Part shown: in pieces, positions 46,205-55,129 of the stretch
Position numbering within the stretch: the stretch's first letter is position 1
Layout: every line of letters starts with the position of its first letter
Assembly: GCF_002086635.1 (NCBI RefSeq)
Contig: NZ_MVHD01000007.1
Location: 1 to 64,000, forward strand
Direction of reading: 5' to 3'
Length of the DNA: 64,000 bases
DNA from: Mycobacterium alsense
Lineage (GTDB): Bacteria; Actinomycetota; Actinomycetes; Mycobacteriales; Mycobacteriaceae
The notes under the pieces: model-generated
Told to the model about the DNA's origin: nothing
Databases searched by the model: none
What the model saw: only the letters and a program-made list of their open reading frames with translations
Translations under genes and position numbers: made by a program

Positions 46205-47178
46205 CGGCGCAACACCAATAGGGCCACCGAGAGCACGGCCGCGGACACCAGCGCGATCGCCAGCGGCACCGCCGGCGCATCCCGGACGTCCGCGGTGACG
46301 ACGGTGCCGTCGACCCGGCGCGCGGGCGGGGCGTGCGTGCGGATGCCGTCGATCGCCTTGGTTACCGATCCGCGTCCCGGCGCGAGGTAGTGGCCGCCGG
46401 TCCGTTCGGCCAACGCGACCAGCGAGGCGCTTGCGGCCGAGGGGGCCGTGTCGACGACATTGACTTGGGCTCCAGCGCGTTCGGCCAGGTCCGTCACACC
46501 GCCGTCGGTGAACAGCGCGGCGCGCAGGTCCCCGGGGGCGCGAAGGTCTGAGGGGCCGAGGTAGATCACCGAAGGCCGGTGCGTCTCACGCTTCTCGTCG
46601 GGCGGGAATCCCGAGATGCAGAGCGCAAGAAGGTCGTTCACGCTCGGCGCATAGTCGGTGTAGGGCACCGGTGGGGCGAACGTCGTCGACCGCGCCGCCG
46701 GCGCCTGGGTGTACTCGCCGAAGAGGGCCACGGCGTACTGATGGTCGCGCGTGAGCGGCACCAGGCGGCGGTTCACCGATGTCAGGCCGATGCGCTGTGT
46801 CTGAGGAGACGTGGCGGCGTGCCCCGCGAAGTAGTCGAGCAATTCAGCCGTCGCCGCATCGGTTGCCGGCTGCCCGACACACAACATGACGTCCTCGGGG
46901 TGAGCGGCCTCGAAATCCGTGCTGGCCACGCTCGGGCGCGCCGCAGCCCAGGCGGCGGCGCCGAACATGACCGTCAACACCACCAGCGTCACAACCGTTG
47001 ACAGCGAACGCAGCCGGGCCACCTTGGCGTACTCGGGCAACCGGGTCAACCGGGCGACGTTGGCCAACGGGCGCAGCCGCCGGCGCGCGGTGGTCATGGG
47101 TAGCAATGCCGCCAGCGCGACCGCCGCGACGAAGCCGGCCGACCCGATCGCCGCTATCGGCCACCACCTCAGGTCCAC
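46201..47178 (-). CDS. Second VWA-like membrane protein, degenerate metal site
   Basis: A 325-residue protein with N-terminal membrane helices (two, to about residue 85) and a C-terminal helix (LAIALVSAAVLSVALLVL). The middle has the size and strand pattern of a VWA domain (DVMLCVGQPATDA...). The DxSxS metal motif is absent, so metal-dependent ligand binding is unlikely. It overlaps the preceding small gene by 10 bp and the following VWA gene by 4 bp. I infer a paired inactive partner of the VWA protein. Confidence 0.72.
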   Translation of the reverse strand: MDLRWWPIAAIGSAGFVAAVALAALLPMTTARRRLRPLANVARLTRLPEYAKVARLRSLSTVVTLVVLTVMFGAAAWAAARPSVASTDFEAAHPEDVMLCVGQPATDAATAELLDYFAGHAATSPQTQRIGLTSVNRRLVPLTRDHQYAVALFGEYTQAPAARSTTFAPPVPYTDYAPSVNDLLALCISGFPPDEKRETHRPSVIYLGPSDLRAPGDLRAALFTDGGVTDLAERAGAQVNVVDTAPSAASASLVALAERTGGHYLAPGRGSVTKAIDGIRTHAPPARRVDGTVVTADVRDAPAVPLAIALVSAAVLSVALLVLRR

Positions 47179-47642
47179 GAGCGGATCAACTCCTGCGCCT
47201 CGGCGCTCACCGCGGCGACGTCGACCCGCGACTCGGGGTTGAACTGCGCGTCACCGAGCCGGGTGAGCAGCGGCGCGGCCGCGGCCAGGTTCCGCTCAGC
47301 CATGGCGCCCACGTGCAGGTACTGGGCCCGCGCGCCGGTCGCCTGGTGCAGAAAGCTGCGCACCGTCCGGCTGATCGCCGCGCAGGCCGCCGGAGCCGGC
47401 GCCCGTCCGGCATCGTGCCGGTCGGCGATTCGCTCCACGCGGCGGGCGAACCGGTTGCGGATCAGCCGGGCGTGCACGCGCCGCACGACGGGGATGCGCC
47501 GCAGCCGGTGCGACGGCAGCGTCCACACGACGACGCCGGCATACCAGCCGACGACGGCAAGGATCAGCACCACGGTCCACCACAGCCACCACGACGAGTA
47601 CGGCTGCGGACCGAACACATGGCGCAGCAGATCATCCGGCAC
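47169..47642 (-). CDS. DUF4381-like small membrane protein
   Basis: A 157-residue protein with one N-terminal membrane helix (WWLWWTVVLILAVVGWYAGVV) and a basic cytoplasmic helical domain (RIPVVRRVHARLIRNRFARR). This matches the small membrane component between DUF58 and VWA genes in MoxR clusters. I chose GTG 47642, which has GAGGTGG six bases upstream. GTG 47675 would add 11 residues and overlap the DUF58 gene by 44 bp. Confidence 0.68.
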   Translation of the reverse strand: MPDDLLRHVFGPQPYSSWWLWWTVVLILAVVGWYAGVVVWTLPSHRLRRIPVVRRVHARLIRNRFARRVERIADRHDAGRAPAPAACAAISRTVRSFLHQATGARAQYLHVGAMAERNLAAAAPLLTRLGDAQFNPESRVDVAAVSAEAQELIRSWT

Positions 47643-48498
47643 GGGCGGCCACCTCGGCCAGGCGAACGAGTTCACGCCGAATGTCGTTGCTGCCGCCGAT
47701 CATCGCATAGGGAATGGCGTGGCCGGTCAGGAAAGCGTCGAGGCGGTCGCGCCGAACCCGCTCGGCCCGACGGTACGCGGCGACGACCCGCGGGCCGAGG
47801 TCGGCTCCGTTCAGGACGAAGCGACCGGTGGCGACGTCGTACCCGTCGGTGTTGTCGGGACCCACCGCGGGCATGTCGGACACCATCGCCCACATGATGT
47901 CGTGGCGCCCGCTCAGCCGCGCGAGCACCGCGTTGAGCCGATCGTCGACCTCGGGTTCGTCGGACACCACGATGATCAGCATCGTGTGCCGGTAATGCGT
48001 TGCGACGTAGTCCAGTTGGGCGGCGATGTCGCTGCGGCCGCGTTCGGTGGTGCTGTGCTGGTACCACCGGTGCAGCAGCCCCTCGATGTGCGACTCGCCG
48101 CGCCGCTGGGGAATGTTCACCGAGCCGCGGCGGTCGCCGTAGACCATGCCGACCTGATCGGATCGCCGCAGGCCGATCAGCCCCACCGCGCCCATGATGT
48201 GCGCGGCGACGTCGCGTTTGTGCTCCCCGCTGGGGGCGAGCGCCGCCGTGTTGCGGCCGGCGTCGGCGACGAGCAGGATCTTGTGGTGCTTTTCGGAGAC
48301 GAACCGCTTGATGAGCACGTCGCCCGAACGCGCGGAGGCCTTCCAGTCGATGTCGCGGACGTCGTCGCCGCGAACATACGGGCGCAGGTCGTCGAATTCC
48401 ATGCTGCGCGTATGCAATAGCGCATAGCGGCCGCCTTCGAGCAGGCCGCGGGTGTCGGTGCCGAAGTGCGCCTTCGCCCGGTTGAGGTGCTTGCCCAA
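47632..48498 (-). CDS. DUF58-domain protein
   Basis: A 288-residue DUF58 protein. The landmark EFDDLRPYVRGDDVRDIDWK, with its (D/E)xRxYxxGDxxRxIDW pattern, is at residues 34-53. A VWA-like Rossmann region follows. DUF58 proteins are regular partners of MoxR ATPases and probably link the ATPase to the membrane VWA proteins. The gene starts 17 bp after the MoxR stop and is followed by the small membrane gene with a short overlap. Confidence 0.88.
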   Translation of the reverse strand: MGKHLNRAKAHFGTDTRGLLEGGRYALLHTRSMEFDDLRPYVRGDDVRDIDWKASARSGDVLIKRFVSEKHHKILLVADAGRNTAALAPSGEHKRDVAAHIMGAVGLIGLRRSDQVGMVYGDRRGSVNIPQRRGESHIEGLLHRWYQHSTTERGRSDIAAQLDYVATHYRHTMLIIVVSDEPEVDDRLNAVLARLSGRHDIMWAMVSDMPAVGPDNTDGYDVATGRFVLNGADLGPRVVAAYRRAERVRRDRLDAFLTGHAIPYAMIGGSNDIRRELVRLAEVAARAG

Positions 48499-48515
48499 GG
48501 TGGCCTTCTGACGCC

Positions 48516-49517
48516 TCAGGGGACCCGGACGGCCCGCAGCACGGCGTCGACGACGACCTCGGGGGTGATGTCGGCGCTGGCCGCCTCGAAGCCGAGGATG
48601 AGTCGGTGCCGCAGCACCCGGTGGGCGAGCGTCGCGATGTCCTCGGGCAGCACGTGCGCGCGCCCGGACAGCACCGCCTGCGCCCGGGCCGCCTTGCAGA
48701 ACGCGATCGTGGCGCGCGGGCTCGCGCCGTATTCGATCAGGCGCGCGATCTGCTTGGGCAGCGCCCGCGCGGGATGTCGCGTCGCGTCGACCAGTTGGCT
48801 GGCGTAAAGCATCAGCGCGCGATCCATGTGGACGTGGCGCACCGCGTCCTGCAGGCGCAGCACGTCGTCGAGGCTGACCACCGGCGGGGTGGGCCGGCCC
48901 TTGTCGTAGACGCCGGCGTCGATCCGCGACATCACTTCCACCTCCTCCTGCGGGGAGGGGTAGCGCACGATCTCCTTGAGCAGAAAGCGGTCGGTCTGCG
49001 CCTCCGACAGTGGGTAGGTGCCTTCCTGGTCGACGGGGTTCTGGGTGGCGATGACCAGGAATGGATCCGCAATGGGGTGCTCGTGTCCGGCGATGGTGGT
49101 CTGGCGCTCCTCCATCGCCTCGAGCATGGCGCTCTGGGTCTTCGCGCTGGACCGGTTGATCTCGTCGAGCAGCACGATGTTGGCGTGCACCGGGCCCAGC
49201 TGGGTGACGAACGAGTTGGTCGCCGAGTCATAGATCTGCGTGCCGATGATGTCGCTGGGCAGCAGGTCGGGCGTGCACTGGATGCGGTGGAAGCGGCCGT
49301 GGATCGATTCGGCGAGCACCTTGGCGGCGGTGGTCTTGGCCAGGCCGGGCACGCTTTCGAGCAGGATATGGCCGCCCGTGAGCAGCCCGATCAGCAGCGA
49401 CTCCCTCAGGTCGCGCTGCCCGACGATCTTGGACGCGAACGCCTCGGAGATGGCGTCGACGATCCGCCGGATGTCGTCGAGTTCGCGCTGGTCCGGTTGT
49501 GTCCGTGTGGTAGTCAT
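48516..49517 (-). CDS. MoxR-family AAA+ ATPase
   Basis: A 333-residue AAA+ ATPase. The Walker A motif ESVPGLAKT covers residues 54-62, Walker B is VLLDEINRS, and sensor/lid segments follow (ATQNPVDQEGTYPL and the C-terminal lid). MoxR proteins act as chaperones that assemble or activate metalloenzymes or envelope proteins together with VWA partners. First gene of the six-gene minus-strand cluster (MoxR, DUF58, DUF4381-like, VWA, VWA, TPR). M. tuberculosis has three MoxR paralogues; I cannot say from sequence alone which, if any, this matches. Confidence 0.9.
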   Translation of the reverse strand: MTTTRTQPDQRELDDIRRIVDAISEAFASKIVGQRDLRESLLIGLLTGGHILLESVPGLAKTTAAKVLAESIHGRFHRIQCTPDLLPSDIIGTQIYDSATNSFVTQLGPVHANIVLLDEINRSSAKTQSAMLEAMEERQTTIAGHEHPIADPFLVIATQNPVDQEGTYPLSEAQTDRFLLKEIVRYPSPQEEVEVMSRIDAGVYDKGRPTPPVVSLDDVLRLQDAVRHVHMDRALMLYASQLVDATRHPARALPKQIARLIEYGASPRATIAFCKAARAQAVLSGRAHVLPEDIATLAHRVLRHRLILGFEAASADITPEVVVDAVLRAVRVP

Positions 49518-49626
49518 ACGCCCGCTGGGATACCCGACCGCCGATTTTTGACACGTCGACCGGACTTGTCAGCCACTCAGCCGCCGCTCAGCGGTCCTTT
49601 GCACCTACTGGGCGTAGTGTTCGACC

Positions 49627-50964
49627 ATGAACGTCGCGGGCAGGCCACCGGACATTCGCTATGCCAAAAACGGTGACCTCAATATCGCCTACTTCACGAC
49701 CGGGGAGGGCCCCGACCTCGTCGTCGCGCCCGGGTTCATTTCGCACCTCGAGATCATGTGGGAGGAGCCGTCGGTCGTCCACTTCTATTCGCGGCTCGCC
49801 TCTTTCCGTCGCGTTATCACGTTCGACAAGCGAGGCACCGGCCTCTCGGATCCGGCGACGCACGCGCCGACGTTGGAAGAGACCGTCGACGACCTGCGCG
49901 CCGTCATGGACGCCACCGGATGTGAAAGTGCCGACCTGCTGGGCATTTCCGAGGGCGGCACGATGTCGATGCTGATGACGGCCAGCCACCCGGAGCGGGT
50001 GAACATGCTGGCTTTATATGGCGCGTTCCCCCGGCTGCTCCGAGCGCCCGATTACCCGCTCGGCGTCACCGAGGAGCAACTGTCGAGGATGGTCGAACTC
50101 AGTACCAAGGGCTGGGGTGAGGGCGTCGCGCTCGGCGGATGGGCTCCGAGCCGGCGAGGCGACTCCGACCTGCGGCGGTGGTGGGCACGGCTGCAGCGCA
50201 TGGCCGCCAGCCCGGGCATGGTGCGAAACATCTTCGCGCTCTACCCGCAGCTGGACATACGAGACGTGCTGCCCGCGATCCGGCTCCCGACGCTGGTGCT
50301 CCACCGGCGCGACGACCGCATGGTCAGTGTCGAGATGGGTCGCTACCTCGCCGACTGCATCGCCGGGGCCAAGTTCGTCGAGCTCGACGGAGCGGACCAC
50401 CTGTTCTTCACGGGCGACGCCGACGCATTGCTCGACGAGGTTGAGGAGTTCCTCACCGGCGTCCGGCCGCTGCCTGCGGTCGAGCGCGTCCTGGCCACCG
50501 TGCTGTTCACCGACATCGTCGACTCCACAAAGCGGGCGGTCGAACTCGGTGACGAGCGATGGAAGGTGCTGCTCGGCAAGCACGACGCACAAGTCCGCCG
50601 CCAGCTCGAGCGCTTCCGCGGCCGTGAAGTCAACACGACCGGTGACGGCTTCCTCGCCCGCTTCGACGGGCCCGCCCGAGCGATCCGGTGCGCCATGGCG
50701 ATCCGCGACGTGCTGCGTAGCCTCGGCCTCGAAGTGCGGGCGGGCGTGCATACGGGCGAGGTCGAGCTGCGCGACGACGACATCAGCGGCATCGCCGTCC
50801 ACATCGCCGCGCGCGTCGCGGCGGCGGCCGGGCCGGGTGAGGTGCTCGTCTCGCGCACCGTCGTCGATTTGGTCGCCGGGTCCGGTCTCAGCTTTGCGGC
50901 TCGCGGCGAGCACACCCTCAAGGGTGTGGCAGGCGAGTGGCGGCTGTTCGCGGTCGACAATTGA
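49627..50964 (+). CDS. Alpha/beta hydrolase - class III nucleotide cyclase fusion
   Basis: A 445-residue two-domain protein. Residues 1-275 are an alpha/beta hydrolase with the nucleophile motif GISEG (Ser near residue 101) and GADH near 258 as the catalytic His. Residues 285-445 are a class III cyclase with metal Asp residues in LFTDIVDST and TTGDGFLARF. The usual transition-state Asn is His (GIAVHIAARV), as in many actinobacterial relatives. The hydrolase could sense or process a ligand that gates cyclic nucleotide synthesis. It is divergent from the MoxR cluster and convergent with the BKACE-ferredoxin gene. Confidence 0.87.
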   Translation: MNVAGRPPDIRYAKNGDLNIAYFTTGEGPDLVVAPGFISHLEIMWEEPSVVHFYSRLASFRRVITFDKRGTGLSDPATHAPTLEETVDDLRAVMDATGCESADLLGISEGGTMSMLMTASHPERVNMLALYGAFPRLLRAPDYPLGVTEEQLSRMVELSTKGWGEGVALGGWAPSRRGDSDLRRWWARLQRMAASPGMVRNIFALYPQLDIRDVLPAIRLPTLVLHRRDDRMVSVEMGRYLADCIAGAKFVELDGADHLFFTGDADALLDEVEEFLTGVRPLPAVERVLATVLFTDIVDSTKRAVELGDERWKVLLGKHDAQVRRQLERFRGREVNTTGDGFLARFDGPARAIRCAMAIRDVLRSLGLEVRAGVHTGEVELRDDDISGIAVHIAARVAAAAGPGEVLVSRTVVDLVAGSGLSFAARGEHTLKGVAGEWRLFAVDN

Positions 50965-51031
50965 GGCACACGCCGCCACTGCGGGGCCATTCATCTACGA
51001 CGAGCGATCAGCCGGCACCGAAAGGACGTTG

Positions 51032-52135
51032 TCACAACTCGACTCGGATCGCCCGCTCGGGGCAGCTCGCCGCGCCCTGTATGGCCTGCTCCAGCAGGCC
51101 GCTGTCGACGAGGGGCTTGACGACGACGCAGTAGCCGTCGGAATCGGGTTGGTACACCTCCGGTGCATGGGAGTAGCAGACTCCCCAGCCCATACAGCGA
51201 TTCCGGTTGACGATCACCCTCACCAACTCGGTTTCGTCCGTTTCGGCCACAGCGAAGCGGGTGCGCACGTCATCCGGTGTGGCCGCAGCGAGTCCACGTT
51301 TGGTAATGAGGTGGACCGCGCGATCGACCATCTGGGCATTGGTGGTCGTCCGGAACACCGATGGGCAATCCCCGATGCCCACCCGAATGCCCAGACCACG
51401 GTCCAGTGCGTGCTCCCACAGCTCTTGGCACAGTTCGGCGGAACTCATCGCGTACGGCACGACGACGATTTCGTGGTCGATCCACTTGGGGATGCGCGAG
51501 ACCAGAAAATCCATGACGTCGGGGGCTGGCTCACTGTGGGACACACAACGATCGGAGAAGAACAGCTTGATGTTCAATGGCTGTCGCAAGATCCCGATGC
51601 GGGCTGCGAGGATCACCCAACGTAAGTCGACGGCGTTGAACACAGCGATGCTGGGCACCAGTCCCAACTCGGTAAACCGATCGAGTTCGAGCGGGTAATG
51701 GGGACGTGAGCCGTTCGTATCATCAGCGCCGAAGTGGACTGCTCTGAACTGGTTTTTGTCTTCTAGCCACAACACGTCCTTGACGTGTTGAGCCGGGTCG
51801 AACGGCGCCAGCAATAACTCGTTTCCGGTCGGCGGATGCTCGGCCAGCGCCCAGATGTGTTCGAGGCTGCCCGCGTAGCCGGGGTAGGCCAGCGGATCGA
51901 CCTCACCGGCCGCCGCGGCCAAGATGGTGCGGGAGACCTCATCGTCGGTCCAGGCTTGCCGACCGTCGCCGTAACGGGCGTGAAAATGGACCACGCTGGC
52001 TCCATGCTGAATGCACTCCACCACGTCGCGGGCGGTCTCTTCAGCGCCGTGGGGCACGTGAGGGTTTTCGTGCTTGCTGGCGTCCTCGTTGAGCCCGACC
52101 TCGAGGTATACCTTGCCGTCGTCGCGAAAACTCAT
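51032..52135 (-). CDS. BKACE (beta-keto acid cleavage enzyme) fused to a 3Fe-4S ferredoxin
   Basis: A 367-residue fusion. Residues 1-304 are a BKACE/DUF849 domain. LEVGLNEDASK opens it, and VVHFHAR (H50, H52) supplies zinc-binding His. Such enzymes use acetyl-CoA to cleave beta-keto acids. Residues 306-367 are a ferredoxin with C314, C320 (Cx5C) and C358-Pro, the ligand set of a [3Fe-4S] cluster. The Cys spacing (6, then 38) equals that of the free-standing ferredoxin at 61366. The frame is continuous with no slip site. It is the last gene of the amidohydrolase operon strand but follows a 201-bp gap with its own inverted repeat, so it may have its own promoter. Confidence 0.83.
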   Translation of the reverse strand: MSFRDDGKVYLEVGLNEDASKHENPHVPHGAEETARDVVECIQHGASVVHFHARYGDGRQAWTDDEVSRTILAAAAGEVDPLAYPGYAGSLEHIWALAEHPPTGNELLLAPFDPAQHVKDVLWLEDKNQFRAVHFGADDTNGSRPHYPLELDRFTELGLVPSIAVFNAVDLRWVILAARIGILRQPLNIKLFFSDRCVSHSEPAPDVMDFLVSRIPKWIDHEIVVVPYAMSSAELCQELWEHALDRGLGIRVGIGDCPSVFRTTTNAQMVDRAVHLITKRGLAAATPDDVRTRFAVAETDETELVRVIVNRNRCMGWGVCYSHAPEVYQPDSDGYCVVVKPLVDSGLLEQAIQGAASCPERAIRVEL

Positions 52136-52274
52136 GGCGTTGTTGCTCTTTCTGGCACGCGTGCGCCGCCGCCCTGACCCGCAAGCAGTCGGCGGATCGC
52201 GGCCGCGGCTTGCCGGCCCGGAGGCCCATCCGGGATCCTTTCGGGTCTGGAATCAGAGACCCACAGATATTTCT

Positions 52275-52288
52275 ACAAGAGTACTTGT
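52275..52288. promoter_or_regulatory. Inverted repeat upstream of the BKACE-ferredoxin gene
   Basis: ACAAG (52275-52279) and CTTGT (52284-52288) are perfect inverted arms around AGTA, in the 201-bp gap upstream of the BKACE-ferredoxin start (52135). The motif differs from the three conserved operators of the island, so a different regulator may act here. Short arms leave chance as an alternative. Confidence 0.35.
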
Positions 52289-52336
52289 GAAAAGTCCAGA
52301 GGTCGTCTGCGCAACTCTCTTCAACGCGCCGGTGTT

Positions 52337-53506
52337 TCAGATTGCACCGGACGAACGAAGGCGCTCCATTCCGACCGCGTCGTAGCCCGCCAGGGCGCCG
52401 AGTAACTCTTCCGTATGCTGCCCGACGCGCGGGGCTGCTGGCGGTGCAAATCGTTCGTCGGGGTTGGTCTTGATGCACGTTCCAATCAATTGCTGCGACG
52501 TCCCGTCAGGCTGAGTCTGCTCGTAGACGAGTCGGCGAGCCTTCGTGTGGTCGTCGTCGAACAGATCGGCGCCCAAAAAAGCTGGCGCACCGGCGATATC
52601 AGTCGCGATAAAGAAGTCGGTCCATTCCCTGCGAGTGCGGGCCTTGAAGATCGCCGTCAACTCGTTGCGCAGCCAAGCCTCTGCCTCGACATCCTCCCCC
52701 GGCTTCCGGCGCCCCGGTTCGAAAAGATCCATCCTGTCGAGCGACTCGCAGAATCTCAGCCAGAACTTGTCCTCCAAGGCGTTGAACACCAGGTAGTTGC
52801 CGTCGCTCGTTTCGTAGTACTGGTAGCGAAGCGAAGCGCGGATTCCCTCGCCGTAGGCCGGCTGACCGTTCGCCAACGCTGTGAGGTGCTGAAAGTTCCA
52901 GTTAATCGCAGCATCGACCTGCGCTACTTCAACGTACTGCGGCTTGCCGTCGCGTCCGGCGGCGTGCAGCGCGGCGAGTACGCCCATCGCTGCGTATAGC
53001 GGTCCCGCCAGAACACCTGTCGTCCCTGTCGCCGCCCCCGAAAGGCGTGGCGTTCCATCCGCATCGATGATCGGCGGGCTTAAGCCGGCGAAACAGTCAA
53101 AGGAAAGCCCGTGTGTGGCTAAGCGGGTGTAGGGCCCATAGCTGCCCATGCCGTTGAGCACGCAGTACACAACTGTCGGGTTGACTGCGACGATGTCGTC
53201 GTAGCTGAAGCCGAGCCGGTGCGCGGTTCCGTACCGTAGTCCGTCGATCACCACCGCCGATTTCGTGGCCAGGCGGCGAAACCCCTCTTGGCCCTCAGGC
53301 GTTTTCAGGTTGATCGCCACACTCTTCTTGCCACGATTCCAGTGCGCGTCCTGCAGTTCGCCGCCGGAAACCGCACCGCGGAAACCGCCGCCGCCAGGCG
53401 GCTCCACCTTGATCACCTCTGCGCCGAGGTCAGCCAGATGCCCGCCCAGCGCATCCGCCGAGAACAGTGACACTTCGAGAACGCGGACATCCTTCAGAAG
53501 TTCCAT
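52337..53506 (-). CDS. Family III CoA-transferase (CaiB/BaiF)
   Basis: A 389-residue CoA-transferase. ADLGAEVIKVEPPGGG and the GNRGKKSVAINLKTPEG-type region (here HWNRGKKSVAINL) are the family landmarks. The catalytic Asp lies in YVEVAQVDAAIN. These enzymes transfer CoA between carboxylic acids without ATP. It follows the aldehyde dehydrogenase gene by 68 bp, which fits activating the acid made by that enzyme. The acyl substrate is unknown. Confidence 0.87.
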   Translation of the reverse strand: MELLKDVRVLEVSLFSADALGGHLADLGAEVIKVEPPGGGGFRGAVSGGELQDAHWNRGKKSVAINLKTPEGQEGFRRLATKSAVVIDGLRYGTAHRLGFSYDDIVAVNPTVVYCVLNGMGSYGPYTRLATHGLSFDCFAGLSPPIIDADGTPRLSGAATGTTGVLAGPLYAAMGVLAALHAAGRDGKPQYVEVAQVDAAINWNFQHLTALANGQPAYGEGIRASLRYQYYETSDGNYLVFNALEDKFWLRFCESLDRMDLFEPGRRKPGEDVEAEAWLRNELTAIFKARTRREWTDFFIATDIAGAPAFLGADLFDDDHTKARRLVYEQTQPDGTSQQLIGTCIKTNPDERFAPPAAPRVGQHTEELLGALAGYDAVGMERLRSSGAI

Positions 53507-53574
53507 AACGCGACCTTTCCAACCTCAAGTCCCGACGCGGATGCGCGCCACGTCGTCGAAGGTGCAGTGCCCCG

Positions 53575-55101
53575 CTACATCATGGTGATCGATTTAAGCT
53601 CGGTGTACTCCTCGAAGCCCCAGCGACCCTGCTCTCGGCCAAGACCACTTTGCTTGAACCCACCGAACGGCCCCCCGCCGTTGAACATGCCACGCGCCGG
53701 CAAAGACCAGCCGGGGCCCTGCCCTCCCCCCGGATTAGTTCCCAGATCGACACCGGGTGCGACAGTCTGCACCATCATGGTGCCGGTCCGGATCTGCCTG
53801 GCGACGTTGAATCCCCTCGCGGCGTTGCGGGTCATCACCAGACCCGCCAGACCGTAGATGGAGTCGTTCGCGATGCGGATGGCTTCGTCTTCGGAGCGGT
53901 AGGTCATCACCGCCAGTACAGGCCCGAACACCTCTTCTTGGCATAAGCGCATGTCGCTGCGGCAGTCGACGAATGCCGTCGGTTCGTAGTAGAAGCCGCG
54001 TTGAAGGTGTTCGGGACGTTTGCCGCCGACCACCAGCCGCGCGCCGTCTTGTAGGCCGGCCTGCACAAAGGATTCAACTCGCTGACGCTGCTGATCCCTG
54101 ATCAGCGGACCGACGACAGTGGCGGGATCACGCGGGTCCCCGACCGTGATCATCGGGGCCATGGCGTTGAGGCCCTCGACATACGCTTCGAGCAGGTGCT
54201 CGGGCAACAGAAGTCGCGACGTCACGGTGCATGCCTGTCCGGCATGCATCAGCACCTGGCCGAATCCTATTCCCGCAACCTCACTTTCGTTGACATCGTC
54301 GAGAACAATATGCGCGCTCTTGCCGCCGAGCTCCAGCTGTGCGCGTTTCATCGTTGCCGCCGAAAGCGCGCGGATGCGTCGACCGGTCGCCGTCGAACCG
54401 GTGAACCCGATCATGTCGACGCCTCGGTGCGTACACAGCTCCTCTCCCACGTCGGCACCGCCCACGACCACATTGAACACACCGGGCGGAAGGCCGGCCT
54501 CCTCGCTGACCTTGGCCAGCTCCAACGCGTTCATCGGAGTCCATGGGTGGGGCTTCAGTACCACAGTGCAGCCGACGGCCAATGCGGCCAGGCACTTTTG
54601 AATGTTGATTGAGAAAGGAAAGTTGAACGGCGTGATGACGCCGACCACCCCGACCGGTTCGCGAACCACCGCCACGCCGCCCAGGCCGGTCGGCGAAACT
54701 ATGGGGCCGCCCGGTGTCTCCACCCACGTCACATCGTGTTCGACGAACTCGCCGTAGTAGTGGGCCGCCTCGATGGCGCCGCCAACCTGAATCAGGTCGG
54801 TGATGAAGCCGGTCGAGCCGATCTCGGCGACGACTAGCTCCCGAAGCTCCGCTTTGCGCGCATCGAGGATCTCGGCGAATCGCTTGATGATCTTCGCCCG
54901 CTCCCGGACGGACATCCACGGCCACGGACCTTCGTCGAAAGCTCGCCGGGCGGCCTCGATCGCCATTACCGCTTGCTTTGGTCCACCGTCGACGACTCGT
55001 CCGATCAACTCCTCGGTGGCCGGATCGATGACATCGATTGTGCCGACGGCGTTGTCGCTCAACCACTTACCGTCGATGAAGCTCTGGTATTCCCGCATCA
55101 A
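53575..55101 (-). CDS. NAD(P)-dependent aldehyde dehydrogenase
   Basis: A 508-residue aldehyde dehydrogenase. The catalytic Cys is C291 (GQACTV), the general base E257 (LELGGKSAHIV), and the oxyanion-stabilising Asn is N160 (TPFNFP). FTGSTATG (233-240) binds the cofactor. It oxidises an aldehyde to the acid. It is the second gene of the operon led by the amidohydrolase (28-bp gap) and probably follows the alcohol dehydrogenase step encoded at 61563. Confidence 0.92.
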   Translation of the reverse strand: MMREYQSFIDGKWLSDNAVGTIDVIDPATEELIGRVVDGGPKQAVMAIEAARRAFDEGPWPWMSVRERAKIIKRFAEILDARKAELRELVVAEIGSTGFITDLIQVGGAIEAAHYYGEFVEHDVTWVETPGGPIVSPTGLGGVAVVREPVGVVGVITPFNFPFSINIQKCLAALAVGCTVVLKPHPWTPMNALELAKVSEEAGLPPGVFNVVVGGADVGEELCTHRGVDMIGFTGSTATGRRIRALSAATMKRAQLELGGKSAHIVLDDVNESEVAGIGFGQVLMHAGQACTVTSRLLLPEHLLEAYVEGLNAMAPMITVGDPRDPATVVGPLIRDQQRQRVESFVQAGLQDGARLVVGGKRPEHLQRGFYYEPTAFVDCRSDMRLCQEEVFGPVLAVMTYRSEDEAIRIANDSIYGLAGLVMTRNAARGFNVARQIRTGTMMVQTVAPGVDLGTNPGGGQGPGWSLPARGMFNGGGPFGGFKQSGLGREQGRWGFEEYTELKSITMM

Positions 55102-55129
55102 ACGAATCCGTCAGCCATTGAAACCGTTG

